From the NCBI RefSeq assembly GCF_902686445.1, contig NC_062223.1, positions 38,410,998 through 38,474,997 on the forward strand: DNA of 64,000 nucleotides, read 5' to 3'. Both the position numbers and the translations under genes were made by a program. Under the pieces are notes generated by a model. It was not told the DNA's origin and made no database searches. It saw nothing but the letters and a program-made list of their open reading frames with translations. Source of the DNA: Sciurus carolinensis (Eukaryota; Chordata; Mammalia; Rodentia; Sciuridae). Below, piece by piece: positions 22,485 through 33,095 of this stretch; position 1 is the first letter of the stretch; each line of letters starts with the position of its first letter.

Positions 22485-24015
22485 TATATGGAGTTGAGCA
22501 TACCATGTCTAAATATGCAAAAGGTGTGAGGTCAGTTCACATATCCAAATATAATGCTTTTACTTTAACTTTGATATCTTCATAATTACCTGAAAGTCCA
22601 ATTTAAGATTCAAAATTCTTGAATTCCTCAAATTTCTAGTTAACTTGCCTGTGGTCTGAGATTGTAGCCCAGAGGCCATCTTCATCTCTTCCTGATGCCA
22701 GCACACTTTCCACCCCACAAGACCTCAGACATACCTGTATGAAGACCAAGAACCCATCAAAACTCCACCTGCATTTACCAAAACTGTCTTCTTGGCCTAT
22801 GGTGCATCCATCATTGGTATGAAACGTGCTTAGGAAACAGAACACGTGAAGGTGTACCTTTCTGCTTCAAAAGTGGGCTTGGAATGAAAGTAAGGAGGTC
22901 CATTTTCTCAACAACTGGAAGCATTATCCAGGATTGGAGAATGTTGCACGGTTCTGGGAAGTTTGCTTTTATTGGACCCATGGACTCTTTTCTCCATAGG
23001 GTAGTGCTAGGAAAGGAGTAGGTAATTGAGGGTCTTTTAGTGATTAAGGCAATTTTGAGTCATATAGGAGGCAGCAAAAGTTTTTACTTAGTTTTACAAT
23101 GGAAGCAGAGTAAATGCCTTATTAGTGAGGGCTTATTTCCATAAATCATAGAATGATAGTCATTTAATCTACTTCAAAAGTATAATAACATATGTAAACT
23201 ACTACCTTGACATTTAGAACTTAGAAAGGTCTTAAAAGATGTTTCAATGTTTTAGAAAACTATATGCTTAAACTGGTTTAAACATTACACAATGTAAACA
23301 CATACTGAAATGTCATTTGGTACCCCATTACTGCAAAAAGTTTTAATTTTTTTTATCAGTAAAAGTAATAAACAAAAAGATGTTTGGTTCATAGCTGAAA
23401 CCAATGCCAGAAGAACCAGTGGAATTAATGTTCTCAGGAGTCCTTAAGGGACCCACCTTCAGCTCTGAGACCATGTTGAATTCTACAGACATCTGAAGGC
23501 AATTCTACATTTGATAATATATTTTGTGGATGAAGACAGATAGTTTTCCTTTGAGAACAGGGAGGAAGACATCACTGTGTTTACATCAAACACCAAGCTT
23601 CCATGAAATTGCTCATCTTTTGATTTTAATTTCATGCCCTTACAGAGGTGCACTCATAGGGAAAAGAGTTTATTCCACTTATCAAAGTGAGATGAATGGA
23701 TGAGATTTAACAGCAGCTTGATAAATGAATGAATATATTTTTGTGACATTAACAGAGTTAAAACTCACTATTTCTCCCCATGACCCCTTACATCTTCTGA
23801 TAACTTGTGTCATATTAGAAGACACATTTTAGTGATTAGAATAATCTTACAAAAATGCAATAGTACATTTAAAGGATATACTGTGCAATATTTAACAAGC
23901 ATACACAAAACATAAAAGAGGAAAAGAGAATCAAAGAAGCAGGAGATATGTAAGAGAACAAATAAAAGAATGCTAAACATTAAGGATTGAATGATTTTCC
24001 TCAAAATTAGGACAA
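22485..24015. other. Unique stretch
   Basis: No gene recognised. Short frames at 22636-22845 and 23810-24004 have no domain. Confidence 0.4.
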
Positions 24016-24033
24016 GTTAAAAGGTAAATTCTT

Positions 24034-24122
24034 GGGCTGGGGATATAGCTCAGTTGGTAGAATGCTTGCCTCATAAGCACAAGGCCCTGGGTTCAAATCC
24101 CCAGCACCACAAAAAAAAAAAA
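24034..24122 (+). repeat. ID SINE with intact Pol III promoter boxes
   Basis: Clean ID element of the tRNA-Ala-derived family, with A box 'tagctcagttgg' at 24046-24057 and B box 'ggttcaaatcc' at 24090-24100, ending in a pure A-tail (24111-24122). Near-identical flanks 'aaggtaaattcttg' (24021-24034) and 'aagtatattcttg' (24121-24133) look like its target-site duplication with minor changes. It is the best preserved ID here and the only one likely to keep internal Pol III promoter activity. It is a SINE, not a tRNA gene: it lacks tRNA acceptor-stem closure and is followed by an A-tail. Confidence 0.93.
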
Positions 24123-24134
24123 GTATATTCTTGC

Positions 24135-24842
24135 CAGTGGTATTAATTAATTAATACAGTAAGGGATAGAGAAAAAATAATCAGATTGGAAAGGAAGAAG
24201 TAAAACTATAATCTTTGACAACATGATATTTTGGGTAGAAAAATCAGAAGAAATATATTCATAAACATAGACACAACCCCATACATAATACCAAAAATTT
24301 AATTAACTAATGAGCAATTTCACTAGGTCATAGGATAAAAAAATTTTATATACTAGCAACACACTTAACAAAAATGAAATTAGGAAATTATTCCATTTCA
24401 CAATAATGTAAAAATTAGATGAATAACAATAAATTTTAAAAAATTAAAATTAAAAAGACATGTACTGAAGTCTATAAAACACTGTTGAAAGATATTAAAG
24501 ATATAAATGAAGAAACATCCTGTTCATGGATTTGAATTCTCAATATTATTAAAGTGGCAATTCTCTCCACATTGTTATATAGATTCAGGGCCATTCCTAT
24601 CAAAATGCCAACAATTCTCTTGCAAAAATTAACAAGCTAATCCTAAAATTTAAACAGAAATGCCAAAGACTGAGAATAACCAAAGCAATTTTAAACAAGA
24701 ATGAAGTTGGACAGCTTCTACTTCCCAATGCTGAAATTAGTATGAAAGTATAATAATCAAGACTACATGGTACTTGATTGAAGATGGTTATATAGATCAG
24801 TCAAACAGTATTAAGAATGCAAAATCAACCCTTCTTAAGATC
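24135..24842 (+). mobile_element. Old L1, ORF2 region (part 1 of 3)
   Basis: 'aactatatactagcaac'-type L1 text is seen: 'ttttatatactagcaacacact', 'ttctctccacattgttatatagattcag', 'gccattcctatcaaaatgcc' and 'gactacatggtacttgattg'. Stops and indels throughout show that it is old. The copy is interrupted at 24843 by an antisense SINE and continues at 24978. Confidence 0.85.
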
Positions 24843-24977
24843 AGTTTTTTAAATTCTTTTTAATTTTGAGGTAGTACCTCACTAAATTGACAACCTTGGC
24901 CTTGAACTTGCAATTCTCCTGTTTCAGTCTCTCAAGTCACTAGAATTACAGGCATGTGCTACAACACCTAGCTAAGA
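24843..24977 (-). repeat. B1-like SINE, antisense, inside old L1
   Basis: 'ggtagtacctcactaaattgac', 'ccttggccttgaacttgcaattctcctg' and 'agaattacaggcatgtgctac' are the complement of the B1 head. It splits the old L1. Confidence 0.85.
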
Positions 24978-25450
24978 TTATTTATTTTTATACTGAAAGG
25001 TCACATAAATTTAATGAGAATATTATATAGCTCTTTTTGTTACTGGTTCTGGGAAATTGGATATCCTTATTTAAAAAATGAGTTTAGACTATTGCCCTAC
25101 ACTGTTCCCAAATATTAATACAAAATGCTTTGTACAAATAAATGTGTTAAAATTATATCTTCTAGACAAATATTATAGGAAATATAAATGACTGTGTTAG
25201 GTAAAAATTATTACCTACAGCAGGAAAAGCATGAACCATAAAATTTATAAAATAAATAAATTTCATCAAGATTAAAAAAAAGTTTAGCACATTAATCATT
25301 AAGAAAATGAAAAGACAAACCATAGGTTGGGAAAAATATTTACATATCATATATTTTGATGAATGACTTCTATCTTGAATATATAACAACCACTTACAGC
25401 TCCATAATGAGAAGATAAATGACCTAATTTAAAAATGGGCAAAGATTAAA
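24978..25450 (+). mobile_element. Old L1, ORF2 region (part 2 of 3)
   Basis: 'tctgggaaattggatatcctt', 'gaaaagacaaaccataggttgggaaaaatatttac' and 'tttaaaaatgggcaaagatt' are L1 ORF2 C-terminal landmarks in the expected order after part 1. Confidence 0.85.
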
Positions 25451-25451
25451 T

Positions 25452-25805
25452 CCTAGTCCAGGTTGATACAACAAAGTGCCCTTGACTGAGTGGTTAATAC
25501 ACAATAAAAACGTACTTCTTACAGTATTTGAGCTGGATGTCTGAGATCATGACATCCAGTACAATTAGCTTCTGGTGAGGACCTTCCTCCTGTTGCACAC
25601 TGCCATTGTGTGCTCATGTGGTGAAAACAGTGAGCAAGTCTCGGGGGGTCTATTTTATAGAGCATTGATTCCATTCATGAGGCTTTCATCTTCATCATCT
25701 AATTATCTCCCAAAGGTGCCCACTCACTAAGATAATCCTGTCATATTGAGGTTAAGATTTCAACATATGAATTTTGGGAGATACAAAATCCAGTACATGC
25801 CAGAT
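25452..25805 (-). mobile_element. Old LTR-type repeat, antisense, inside old L1
   Basis: 'ttgatacaacaaagtgcccttgactgagtgg', 'ctcccaaaggtgcccactcactaagataatcctgtcatattgagg' and 'atttcaacatatgaattttgggagatacaaaatccagtac' are the antisense body and end of an ancient mammalian LTR-type repeat, the same broad family as 59690-59880. It separates two colinear L1 pieces, so it inserted into the L1. Confidence 0.65.
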
Positions 25806-26535
25806 TTGATCAGGCATTTATTTTACCACAGAAAACGTCTAAGTGGCGAATAAACATATGAAGCAGCGTTCAACACCATTAATCATTAGGGAACACACAC
25901 TAACATTATAATGAAATAACAATTTATGCTGACTCGAATGCTTAAATAAAAAGGGAGACAATACTAATTCTTAATAAAGATTGCTAAGTAGGAATGCAGA
26001 ATGATGCAGTCACTTTGAAAATAGTTTAGCAATCTCTTAAAAAATTAAAAAATAAATTTACTATATGATCCGGTAATTCCAATCCTAGGAATTTATTCAA
26101 GAAAAATTAGTCCACAAAAATTCTTGTGTGTGAATGCACTGTTATTCGTAATGGTCCCAAACTGGCAACAATCCAAACATCCATCAACTGGTGAATAAAT
26201 AAACAAAATATGGTTTATACATAGAATAAAGAATTGATCATGTACTCTTGTACCTCAATAAGATGATTGAATCTCAAACACTTAATGAGTGAGATAAGAC
26301 ACAGAAGATATACATTTTATAATTCCATTTATATGAAGTGCTCAGGAAACACAATTGTATAAAGACATAGAAGATTGTGGATTGACTGAGGCTTGGTGTG
26401 GTAGTTGAAATTGACTGTGGTTGGACCCAATGTATCTTTTTTGGCATGATGAAATGTAGATTGTGACTAAATGTAGATTGTGACCATGGTTGCATTGCTC
26501 TATGTATTTACTAATAATCATTGACAGAAAGATAA
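25806..26535 (+). mobile_element. Old L1, ORF2 end and 3' UTR (part 3 of 3)
   Basis: 'catatgaagcagcgttcaacacc', 'ccaaacatccatcaactggtgaataaataaac' and 'taattccatttatatgaag' mark the last part of ORF2 and the 3' UTR of a mammalian L1. Many lesions. Confidence 0.85.
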
Positions 26536-26539
26536 TTGT

Positions 26540-26803
26540 ATTATTATAAAAGGACTTCAAATTATTTCAACCAATTCCCTGCTTTCAAATCAAAATAGAG
26601 CTAGAGATTAAACATTTGTTTGAGGCCTTTTTTCATAGTGTACTTTAGGAATTAAGTTACTGAATTCTTTAAGTGTGCAGTTCTATTTTGTTAAATTATT
26701 AATCTATACCACTGTGAGATAAATTTCATGCCCAATGTCATATAGTCAGTGAGTCTTGAAGAAAATACATGAATGTGGGTTTTTGTTGCTCCAAATTCTG
26801 TGT

Positions 26804-26842
<39 letters not shown>

Positions 26843-27160
26843 GGTGTGTGTGTGTGTGCATGCACATTAATTTTCCAAGTAAGTTTCCCTGTGTATAACA
26901 CATGCATCAGCAATAGTGCCATATATCTGAAATACTAATCAATTTTAATGAGTGTTCTTTATCTTCTCTTTGATCTAGTTGTGCTTTCTAAGTCTTTCGA
27001 CCAGCTAAAGAAATTTTTTCTTTCCTTAAATCAAACTATGTGTTTGCTACTTATTAAAACTCCAGTTCACTAAATCCCAATAGACCGAAGCAGGAAGGAG
27101 GTAATATGAAATAATGGAGTGCAGATTCAGATTTGAAATCATAGAAGATCATTACCTTAG
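26540..27160. other. Unique stretch with a TG microsatellite
   Basis: No gene recognised apart from the microsatellite listed separately. Confidence 0.4.
26799..26859 (+). repeat. (TG)n microsatellite
   Basis: TG units with one TA step and one 'tttggg' interruption. Open frames across it encode Val-Cys or Thr-His runs and are artefacts. Confidence 0.95.
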
Positions 27161-27164
27161 ATTA

Positions 27165-27310
27165 CCTGTATTCTAGCACTGTCAATTTAGAAGCTCATTA
27201 ATTAACTTCCTTATATTTCAGTTTCTTCCTGGTAAAATATGAGAAAACTAATGCATTTCACTTTGGAGTTTATAAGAGTAGTCATGTGAAAAAATGATAA
27301 ACATATCATT
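27165..27310 (+). repeat. Probable MIR SINE
   Basis: 'gtattctagcactgtcaatttagaagctcattaattaacttccttatatttcagtttcttcctggtaaaatatgag' follows the MIR core with high divergence. Confidence 0.55.
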
Positions 27311-28390
27311 TGGCTTAAGAACACTACTCACCAATACTGAGTCTATTTCTTCCTTTGTTCATTGACTTGCAAGAGAGCTTTATGGAGAAGCTGAATCGTC
27401 ACATAATTTCAAGCAAGATAGTTCTTCTAATGTGAATTTTTTAACTGACTTTAACTATGAGTAAAACTCTTTTTCTACTGCTAAGATATTTTAAAAGTTC
27501 AGTTATTGTTAAAAGTTAAATTATTGTCATTTATTGTCTTGATAATTGCTCTATATTCTGGATTGCTCTCTACCATCAGTATAAAAGTGATTCTTAATTG
27601 GATGATCCATAATCACTGCAAAGAAACCCATGGATGGTTCTCTCCCTTTACAATTCAAGCATCTGATGTGTTCTTAAAAGAAAGCAAACAATATCAACTG
27701 ACACAAAAATTTAACCAATAATGATCACCTGAATTCAGTCATACATGAACACACCCTCATAGAACTAAGTGCATAGGAATCCTACTTTGCAAATCGTATT
27801 CAATTGTTTAAAATTCACTCCTTTAACCTTGTCTTTCAGAGAGACCTCTGGATAAGTTTCTCATTTCTCTAGTTTCTAAAATTTTACCGTTCCTCAATTC
27901 CCAATGTTGAGGTCTTTTTTCTTCAATACTCTTGTCCTCTCAGTCAGACTGACCAGATATTTCCAAACAAGTTGTTAATAATTTCTTCATTGTCTTAGAT
28001 TCATTTGTTCTATATTCCCACAACCCCTACATTCTGAATATCCTTTCTGTAAAACATGATCAGCCATATAAAGTCTCCCAGCATCTTGTTTTAGATCTTC
28101 TCACCTCACTCATCCGATCTCTTCTCTTCTGCCTCCTTTCTATTTGTCTGAGAGCCCTCCAATGGTGCATTCTTTCCAAACCATGGTACACATGGGCATA
28201 AAATAAATCATTTTCATTCTGACACGCCATGTCGATTCCCCTGGGAATATGGCCTAAATTTCAGTTTCACATTGAGTTAGTTGCTGTCTCACTCTAAAAC
28301 TGACTACCACTGCTAACCACTGTTACACCTTCAGGTCAGGCAAACCAACATTTATATTAGAACACTCTCATCTTCATTCTATTACCACAT
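27311..28390. other. Unique stretch, possibly with L2-like relics
   Basis: 28040-28200 is pyrimidine-rich and faintly L2-like, but I cannot support a boundary. Confidence 0.35.
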
Positions 28391-28394
28391 ACCC

Positions 28395-28960
28395 TTTTGG
28401 TATTATCTTTCTGTTGATGTTGTAACCAGCCACCACACACAGCATTTTTATTATGTTATTTTTTCCCCCTAGGGTTCAGGAGTCAGGGCCCAGTTTGGTG
28501 GATTTTCTGTTTAGTTCTCAGAGAATGAATCAAGATTGTTGCTAGGCTGCAGTCCTCATGAGGGGATCTTAATCCTCTTCCATCTCTGTGGTAGGAATAT
28601 TTCATTTCCTTGCAGTTGTATGGCACTTTTTTTTTTTTTTCCTTGGGTACTCATGGGGAGGGGCCTGCTTTCAGCATTTATAAGCTGACTTCAGAAGTTT
28701 CTAACACATCTATTTGCTTTCTTCCTCAAGGTCGGTGGGACTGCCTGTCTCTCTGATTTCTGCCCTTAGCAAATGAAAATTCTGCTAGTAAAGGACTTAT
28801 TTGTTTGGGTCAGTCACATCTGGATAATCTCTAGCAGTTTCAAGTCTCTTCACAGCAATATCCTGATTAATAACTGATTGCATAATAAGAGGATGGGAAT
28901 CTTCAAGCGTTGTCTTTAGAATCCTGCCTTCTACACTCTCCACTGACAATCTAATTTCTG
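28395..28960 (-). mobile_element. Old LTR-type relic, antisense
   Basis: 'aggctgcagtcctcatgaggggatctta', 'tttccttgcagttgtatggcac' and 'gcatttataagctgacttcag', followed by 'cacatctggataatctctagc', are in the order seen in antisense ancient mammalian LTR-type repeats. A poly(T) run at 28628-28641 interrupts it. The 82-codon antisense frame overlapping its end is not a gene. Confidence 0.5.
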
Positions 28961-29156
28961 CACAGCCTTCAAGGCTCATCTCAAACTCCTTCAACCCCTT
29001 GTTGCTTGCTTTCTCTAATTTCTCATTTTTAATACAAACTTCCAAGATGCATATAATCTTGTTTTAAAAAATATATATTTGCTAGTATACATAAATGTGC
29101 TTTTGTACATGTGAGGAAGTATGATCCACTGAACCACCCACCCACAAATGCCAATG

Positions 29157-29160
<4 letters not shown>

Positions 29161-29194
<34 letters not shown>
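29161..29194 (+). repeat. (CA)17 microsatellite
   Basis: Pure CA run. Antisense frames crossing it (Cys-Val runs) are artefacts. Confidence 0.97.
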
Positions 29195-29196
<2 letters not shown>

Positions 29197-30000
29197 AAAG
29201 CCCTCTCCCAATGTTTATTTTAATACCCTTAATAATATAAAACATTTTTTTCAAAGTTATTTCATAAAACAAATTCCTTGACTCTATCAATCACCCTGGC
29301 AGGAAGGATTCAACAGTGTCTAGAATAATGTTAGATTTACTGAGAGGGAACTGTGTTTACTATTTCTTGATATGAGAGAGCAATATCTAAACAACTACTA
29401 GTCTGAGAGTTTGTTGCAATTTTCACTCATCTTCTAGCAGCAGAATGTAGAATGGTCATTGTAAGATACTCATGAAATCAAACTGTGAACTCAGTTGAAT
29501 TAGAGAGAATCAGGCAGCACTTTGAAAAAGTCCTGCTCCAAATATTGCCAGAGGATTTTTGTCTAAATCAAGAAGTATTTTACTTTGTAAACACAATACC
29601 AAGGTTTTCTACACAAAAAAAATATCTTCCAAAGAGGTCAAAGGATGCCATGCTTGTTTTTATTTGTTCTTGAACCAAGATTTGAAGGCTAGTACTCTTC
29701 CAGGTATTTCTTCATGTTGGAGGAAGATGTAGTTAGAATGAGGGAAATTTATTGGAGAAGAATTTTCATGAAGCAAGAATGTTAGAGATGTATAGAAGGT
29801 GATTTTTTACAAAATATTTCCTCTACTTCACAAATATAACCTACTGATTAGTCATCAACATTATCAACATTTGTAAGTTACAACCAGGATTTGACTTTTA
29901 TATGATATAATTTCAAGTCCCCTTTCTTTTTCCAAGGGCTTGTACTGCCATCATGGTATCACTTGCTAAACAGGGTCAATAGTCTCTGGCTAATCAAAAG
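29195..30000. other. Unique stretch
   Basis: Nothing recognised. The 62-codon frame at 29485-29673 has no domain. Confidence 0.4.
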
Positions 30001-30005
30001 ACAAG

Positions 30006-30470
30006 TTTTTTTTTTTTTTTTTTTGCTGTGGTTGTCACATACAGAGACCTAGAGAAAGAGGTGATGAACTTGGAACTCTCACTGGATGTTCAGAGAATGT
30101 TTGCACTGTACATTCAGGGGTAGAAGAGAAGTTGCCCAGTGAAGGCAGGTAGGCTGTGTTATTCCCTTGTAAAGCCACTTTCCATCCTTCTTCATACTCT
30201 TGTGCCTCTGTCAGCTGATGGTGTAAGGACTGTGACAACTAAATTCCCCTGATTCGTGGATTCCCGTTGGACACAGGCAACATGAGGAGCTGGCATGTCA
30301 GAGGACAGGAGGGGCACAGACCAGTGCATATTTCTTCCAAATGACACTCATCGAGTCTGAACTTTGCAGTATCTTCATTCCTCTTAGAGGTCTCAGGTCC
30401 TGCTATGCAACACAAATATTTTGAGAATTCTATTTTTATATTTTGGAGTGTCAAATTCATAGGCTAAACC
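30006..30470 (-). other. Candidate retroposed segment of unknown origin
   Basis: Read on the minus strand, about 445 bases of mixed-composition sequence end in a pure A-run (poly(T) at 30006-30024 on the plus strand), as expected for a reverse-transcribed RNA. Two in-series antisense frames (73 and 67 codons) abut at 30238/30239 with no stop-free continuity and no known domain. I see no convincing target-site duplication and no canonical AATAAA just before the tail. It could be a processed pseudogene 3' end, an unknown SINE-like repeat, or unrelated sequence beside a T-run. Confidence 0.3.
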
Positions 30471-31325
30471 TATGGTTTATTTTTCCCACATGGATAGAAT
30501 AATATTGAAATAGCAACAAATTTCCCTTTTGAGAGAAGGCAGCCATATTTTCCAAGATTCTCTCATCAGATTGCATGATGACAAAAATGAAGATTTAATC
30601 TTAGATGAGAAATAGACATTTTTATACATGTTTAGTATTCAACTTGCACACATGAATTTTCCAAAATTTTTGAAATATTCCAGTTTGCTTTTTCAAGAAG
30701 ATAGAATTATTTTACTGCAGCTCTGGTTATTATGGTGTAATTCCTGGCATTACTATGTTTAAACCGAGTATCCTAAAGTAAGAAGTGATGAATTAAATAC
30801 ATAGTAGAATTCTCAGTGGGTGTGAGATGATGAGCTATCTTAATTAGTGGTAAAATGTACCCATTATTTTTGTGCTATAAATCGACTTTCACATTATGAA
30901 TTATGGCATAAAGACAATGTGAATTGCAGTGACATGTTAGTCAAAGACTCAGCATAATGAACCATATGAAGCTTTTTTAAAAAGGAAAAAAAGAAATCGT
31001 CCGAACTATAGCATCCAACAAACTCTAATTTACTTAAGTATGAATGATTTATAAATGTACTAGTCGACAATTTCTCATTCTATATTTTGTCACCTGAATT
31101 CATAGTGTAGTTTTCCTACACCTAAAATTTAAATGTAAATTATTTATTTCAATATTCAATTTAAATTAAAATATTAGAAAACAGCCTATTGTAGCCCAGT
31201 CATAGCACCAAGGTAAATCAGGAAAATGTAAATGGTTTAGTTCAAGCCGTGAAGGTTGCATATTAACTAATTAACAAAAAAATAATTCATTAAATTTTTG
31301 TGTTCATGAACATCTTAAAAGCAGG
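30471..31325. other. Unique AT-rich stretch
   Basis: Nothing recognised. Confidence 0.4.
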
Positions 31326-31496
31326 AACAGGTTGTAGGTAGGAAGATCAGTATCAAATACTTACTATGCTTTAAGTGATAGATTCAACCTTGTATTTTAT
31401 TTTACTGAGTAACAGGTTGTAGGTAGGAAGATCAGTATCACTTACTATGCTTTAAGTGATAGATTCAACCTTGTGTTGTATTTTATTTTACTGAGT
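31326..31496 (+). repeat. Tandem duplication, two units of 85 and 86 bp
   Basis: Unit 1 (31326-31410) and unit 2 (31411-31496) both begin 'aacaggttgtaggtagg' and end 'tttactgagt'. They are identical except that unit 2 lacks four bases after 'agtatca' and has five extra bases ('gttgt' type) before 'attttatttt'. There are no other substitutions, which implies a recent duplication. Confidence 0.95.
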
Positions 31497-31699
31497 AACA
31501 AATTGCTTGCCATGATGTACTATTTCAATAACTGACTCAATAGAGCATCTGTGTATACAGTTCCAAGGCAGATGTCCACACAAATTCCTGTCCTCTGAGT
31601 TGAGCATCCTATGCAAAGAATATATTCACTAGTATTCATACATGTTTGGGCAGAGGAGAGAACACCTTTAAAAATGAAATTGGATCATCCAGAAGATAT

Positions 31700-32037
31700 A
31701 GACGCATTTTTTTTGACACATAGGATTTACCAAACTCAAATCTGAAGAAATAGAAAACTTGAACAGATCAATAGCAAGTAGTGAGAATGAATCAATAACA
31801 AAATTCTCTCATCTAAAAAAAATACATATGTATCTATTCAGGATTCGATGGCGTCACAGGTAGATTCTACTAAATAATTAAATAAATAATAACAATTTTT
31901 CCTGAACTCCTCTGAAAAATTTTAGAAGAGAAAATACTTTCAAACTCAATCTCTCAGGTCCATAGTACCCTCAGACCAAAGCCAAGTGAGAATAATATGA
32001 AAAAAGGTAAGTACAGTCCCAAATCCCTTAAAATCAT

Positions 32038-32073
<36 letters not shown>

Positions 32074-32700
32074 ACACCACTTCAACAAAATATTAGTAAC
32101 TGTATCTAATTCATCAATAGAGTTAAAAGATTATCACCATGATCAAATAAATTCATTTAAGGGATACAAAGATAGTTTAATGTATGTAAACAAACAAATG
32201 TAATACATCACATTAAAAGAATGAAAGACAAAATTATACCATCTCAATAGATGTAGACATAAAACAACATGCTAAAAGCTCCCAACAAATTGTGTGTAGA
32301 ATGAATATATCTCAGCACAGCATTGGCCATGTATGATAAACCCACAGTTAATGCCATATTGAATGGGGTGACTAGAAAGCTCTTCCTGTAAGTCCTGGAA
32401 GAAGATAAAAATGCTCGCTTTTGTCATATCTATTCAATATAATACTGCAAGTTCTACTTATTAAGCAAGTGAAAGAAGTAAAAGCATCCAAATTGTAATG
32501 GAATTTACAAGGCCTATTTCCAGAGAACATGATATTAAACCAAAAGAACAAAGACGTGTCACAGTACCTGCCTTGATGACATACTACAAAGATACAGTAG
32601 TAAATAGAGCATAGTCTCACAAACTACACATCTGATAAGTATTTATACTCCGAATATGTCATTTAAAAATGATAAAATAATTAAAAATGAAAATATAGAG
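31700..32700 (+). mobile_element. Old L1, endonuclease-RT region, with deletions
   Basis: 'aaatagaaaacttgaacagatcaatagcaagtagtgag', 'acatcacattaaaagaatgaaagac', 'catctcaatagatgtagac' and 'cccacagttaatgccatattgaatgg' are in L1 ORF2 order. The frame is broken everywhere and a CA microsatellite has expanded at 32041. Weak similarity continues to about 32610-32700. Confidence 0.8.
32041..32078 (+). repeat. (CA)n microsatellite inside old L1
   Basis: Fourteen pure CA units, then 'tacacacacca'. It lies between L1-derived 'aaaatcataaa' and 'ttcaacaaaatattag', so it grew within the L1 copy. Confidence 0.95.
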
Positions 32701-32892
32701 ATTTTGCTTCAAAGGTAATACCTTTATTAACCCATAAAATACTTCCACAGCTCCAAAATGTTTCACAAAAAGGAATTCAAAACCCACTTAAGATTTAAAT
32801 CTTCAGATATCAAGTAGGTGGTAAAAAGGCTAATAATATTGTTTTGATTCCAGAAAGCTTGTGCTTGTTTATGTAACAAAAGATGTCTTGTA

Positions 32893-32898
<6 letters not shown>

Positions 32899-32938
<40 letters not shown>
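32899..32938 (-). repeat. (TG)20 microsatellite on a SINE tail
   Basis: Directly adjoins the 3' end of the antisense SINE at 32939, so on the minus strand it is a CA run in the position of the A-tail. Confidence 0.95.
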
Positions 32939-32939
<1 letters not shown>

Positions 32940-33095
32940 TTCTGGGGATTGAATCCAAGGGTGCTTCACCACTGAGAAACATCCCCATTCCTTAAGGGTC
33001 TTACTAAGTTTTCTAGGCTAGCCTGGAACTTGTCATCCTCCTGTCTTAGGTTTCCAAGTTACTGAGTTTAAAGGTGTGCATCACCATGCCTGGCA
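32939..33095 (-). repeat. B1-dID composite SINE, antisense
   Basis: 'ttctggggattgaatccaagggtgcttcaccactgag' (ID tail) is followed by 'gtcttactaagttttctaggctagcctggaacttgtcatcctcctg' and 'gtgtgcatcaccatgcctggc' (B1 head), in antisense order. The A-rich linker is shortened. Confidence 0.9.

Noticed and set aside
24034..24106. Functional tRNA-Ala gene
   Set aside because: It has A and B boxes but no closing acceptor stem, is followed by an A-tail and target-site duplication, and matches other ID elements in the window.
26756..26938. Cys/Val-rich and Thr/His-rich open frames
   Set aside because: They are translations of the TG/CA microsatellite.
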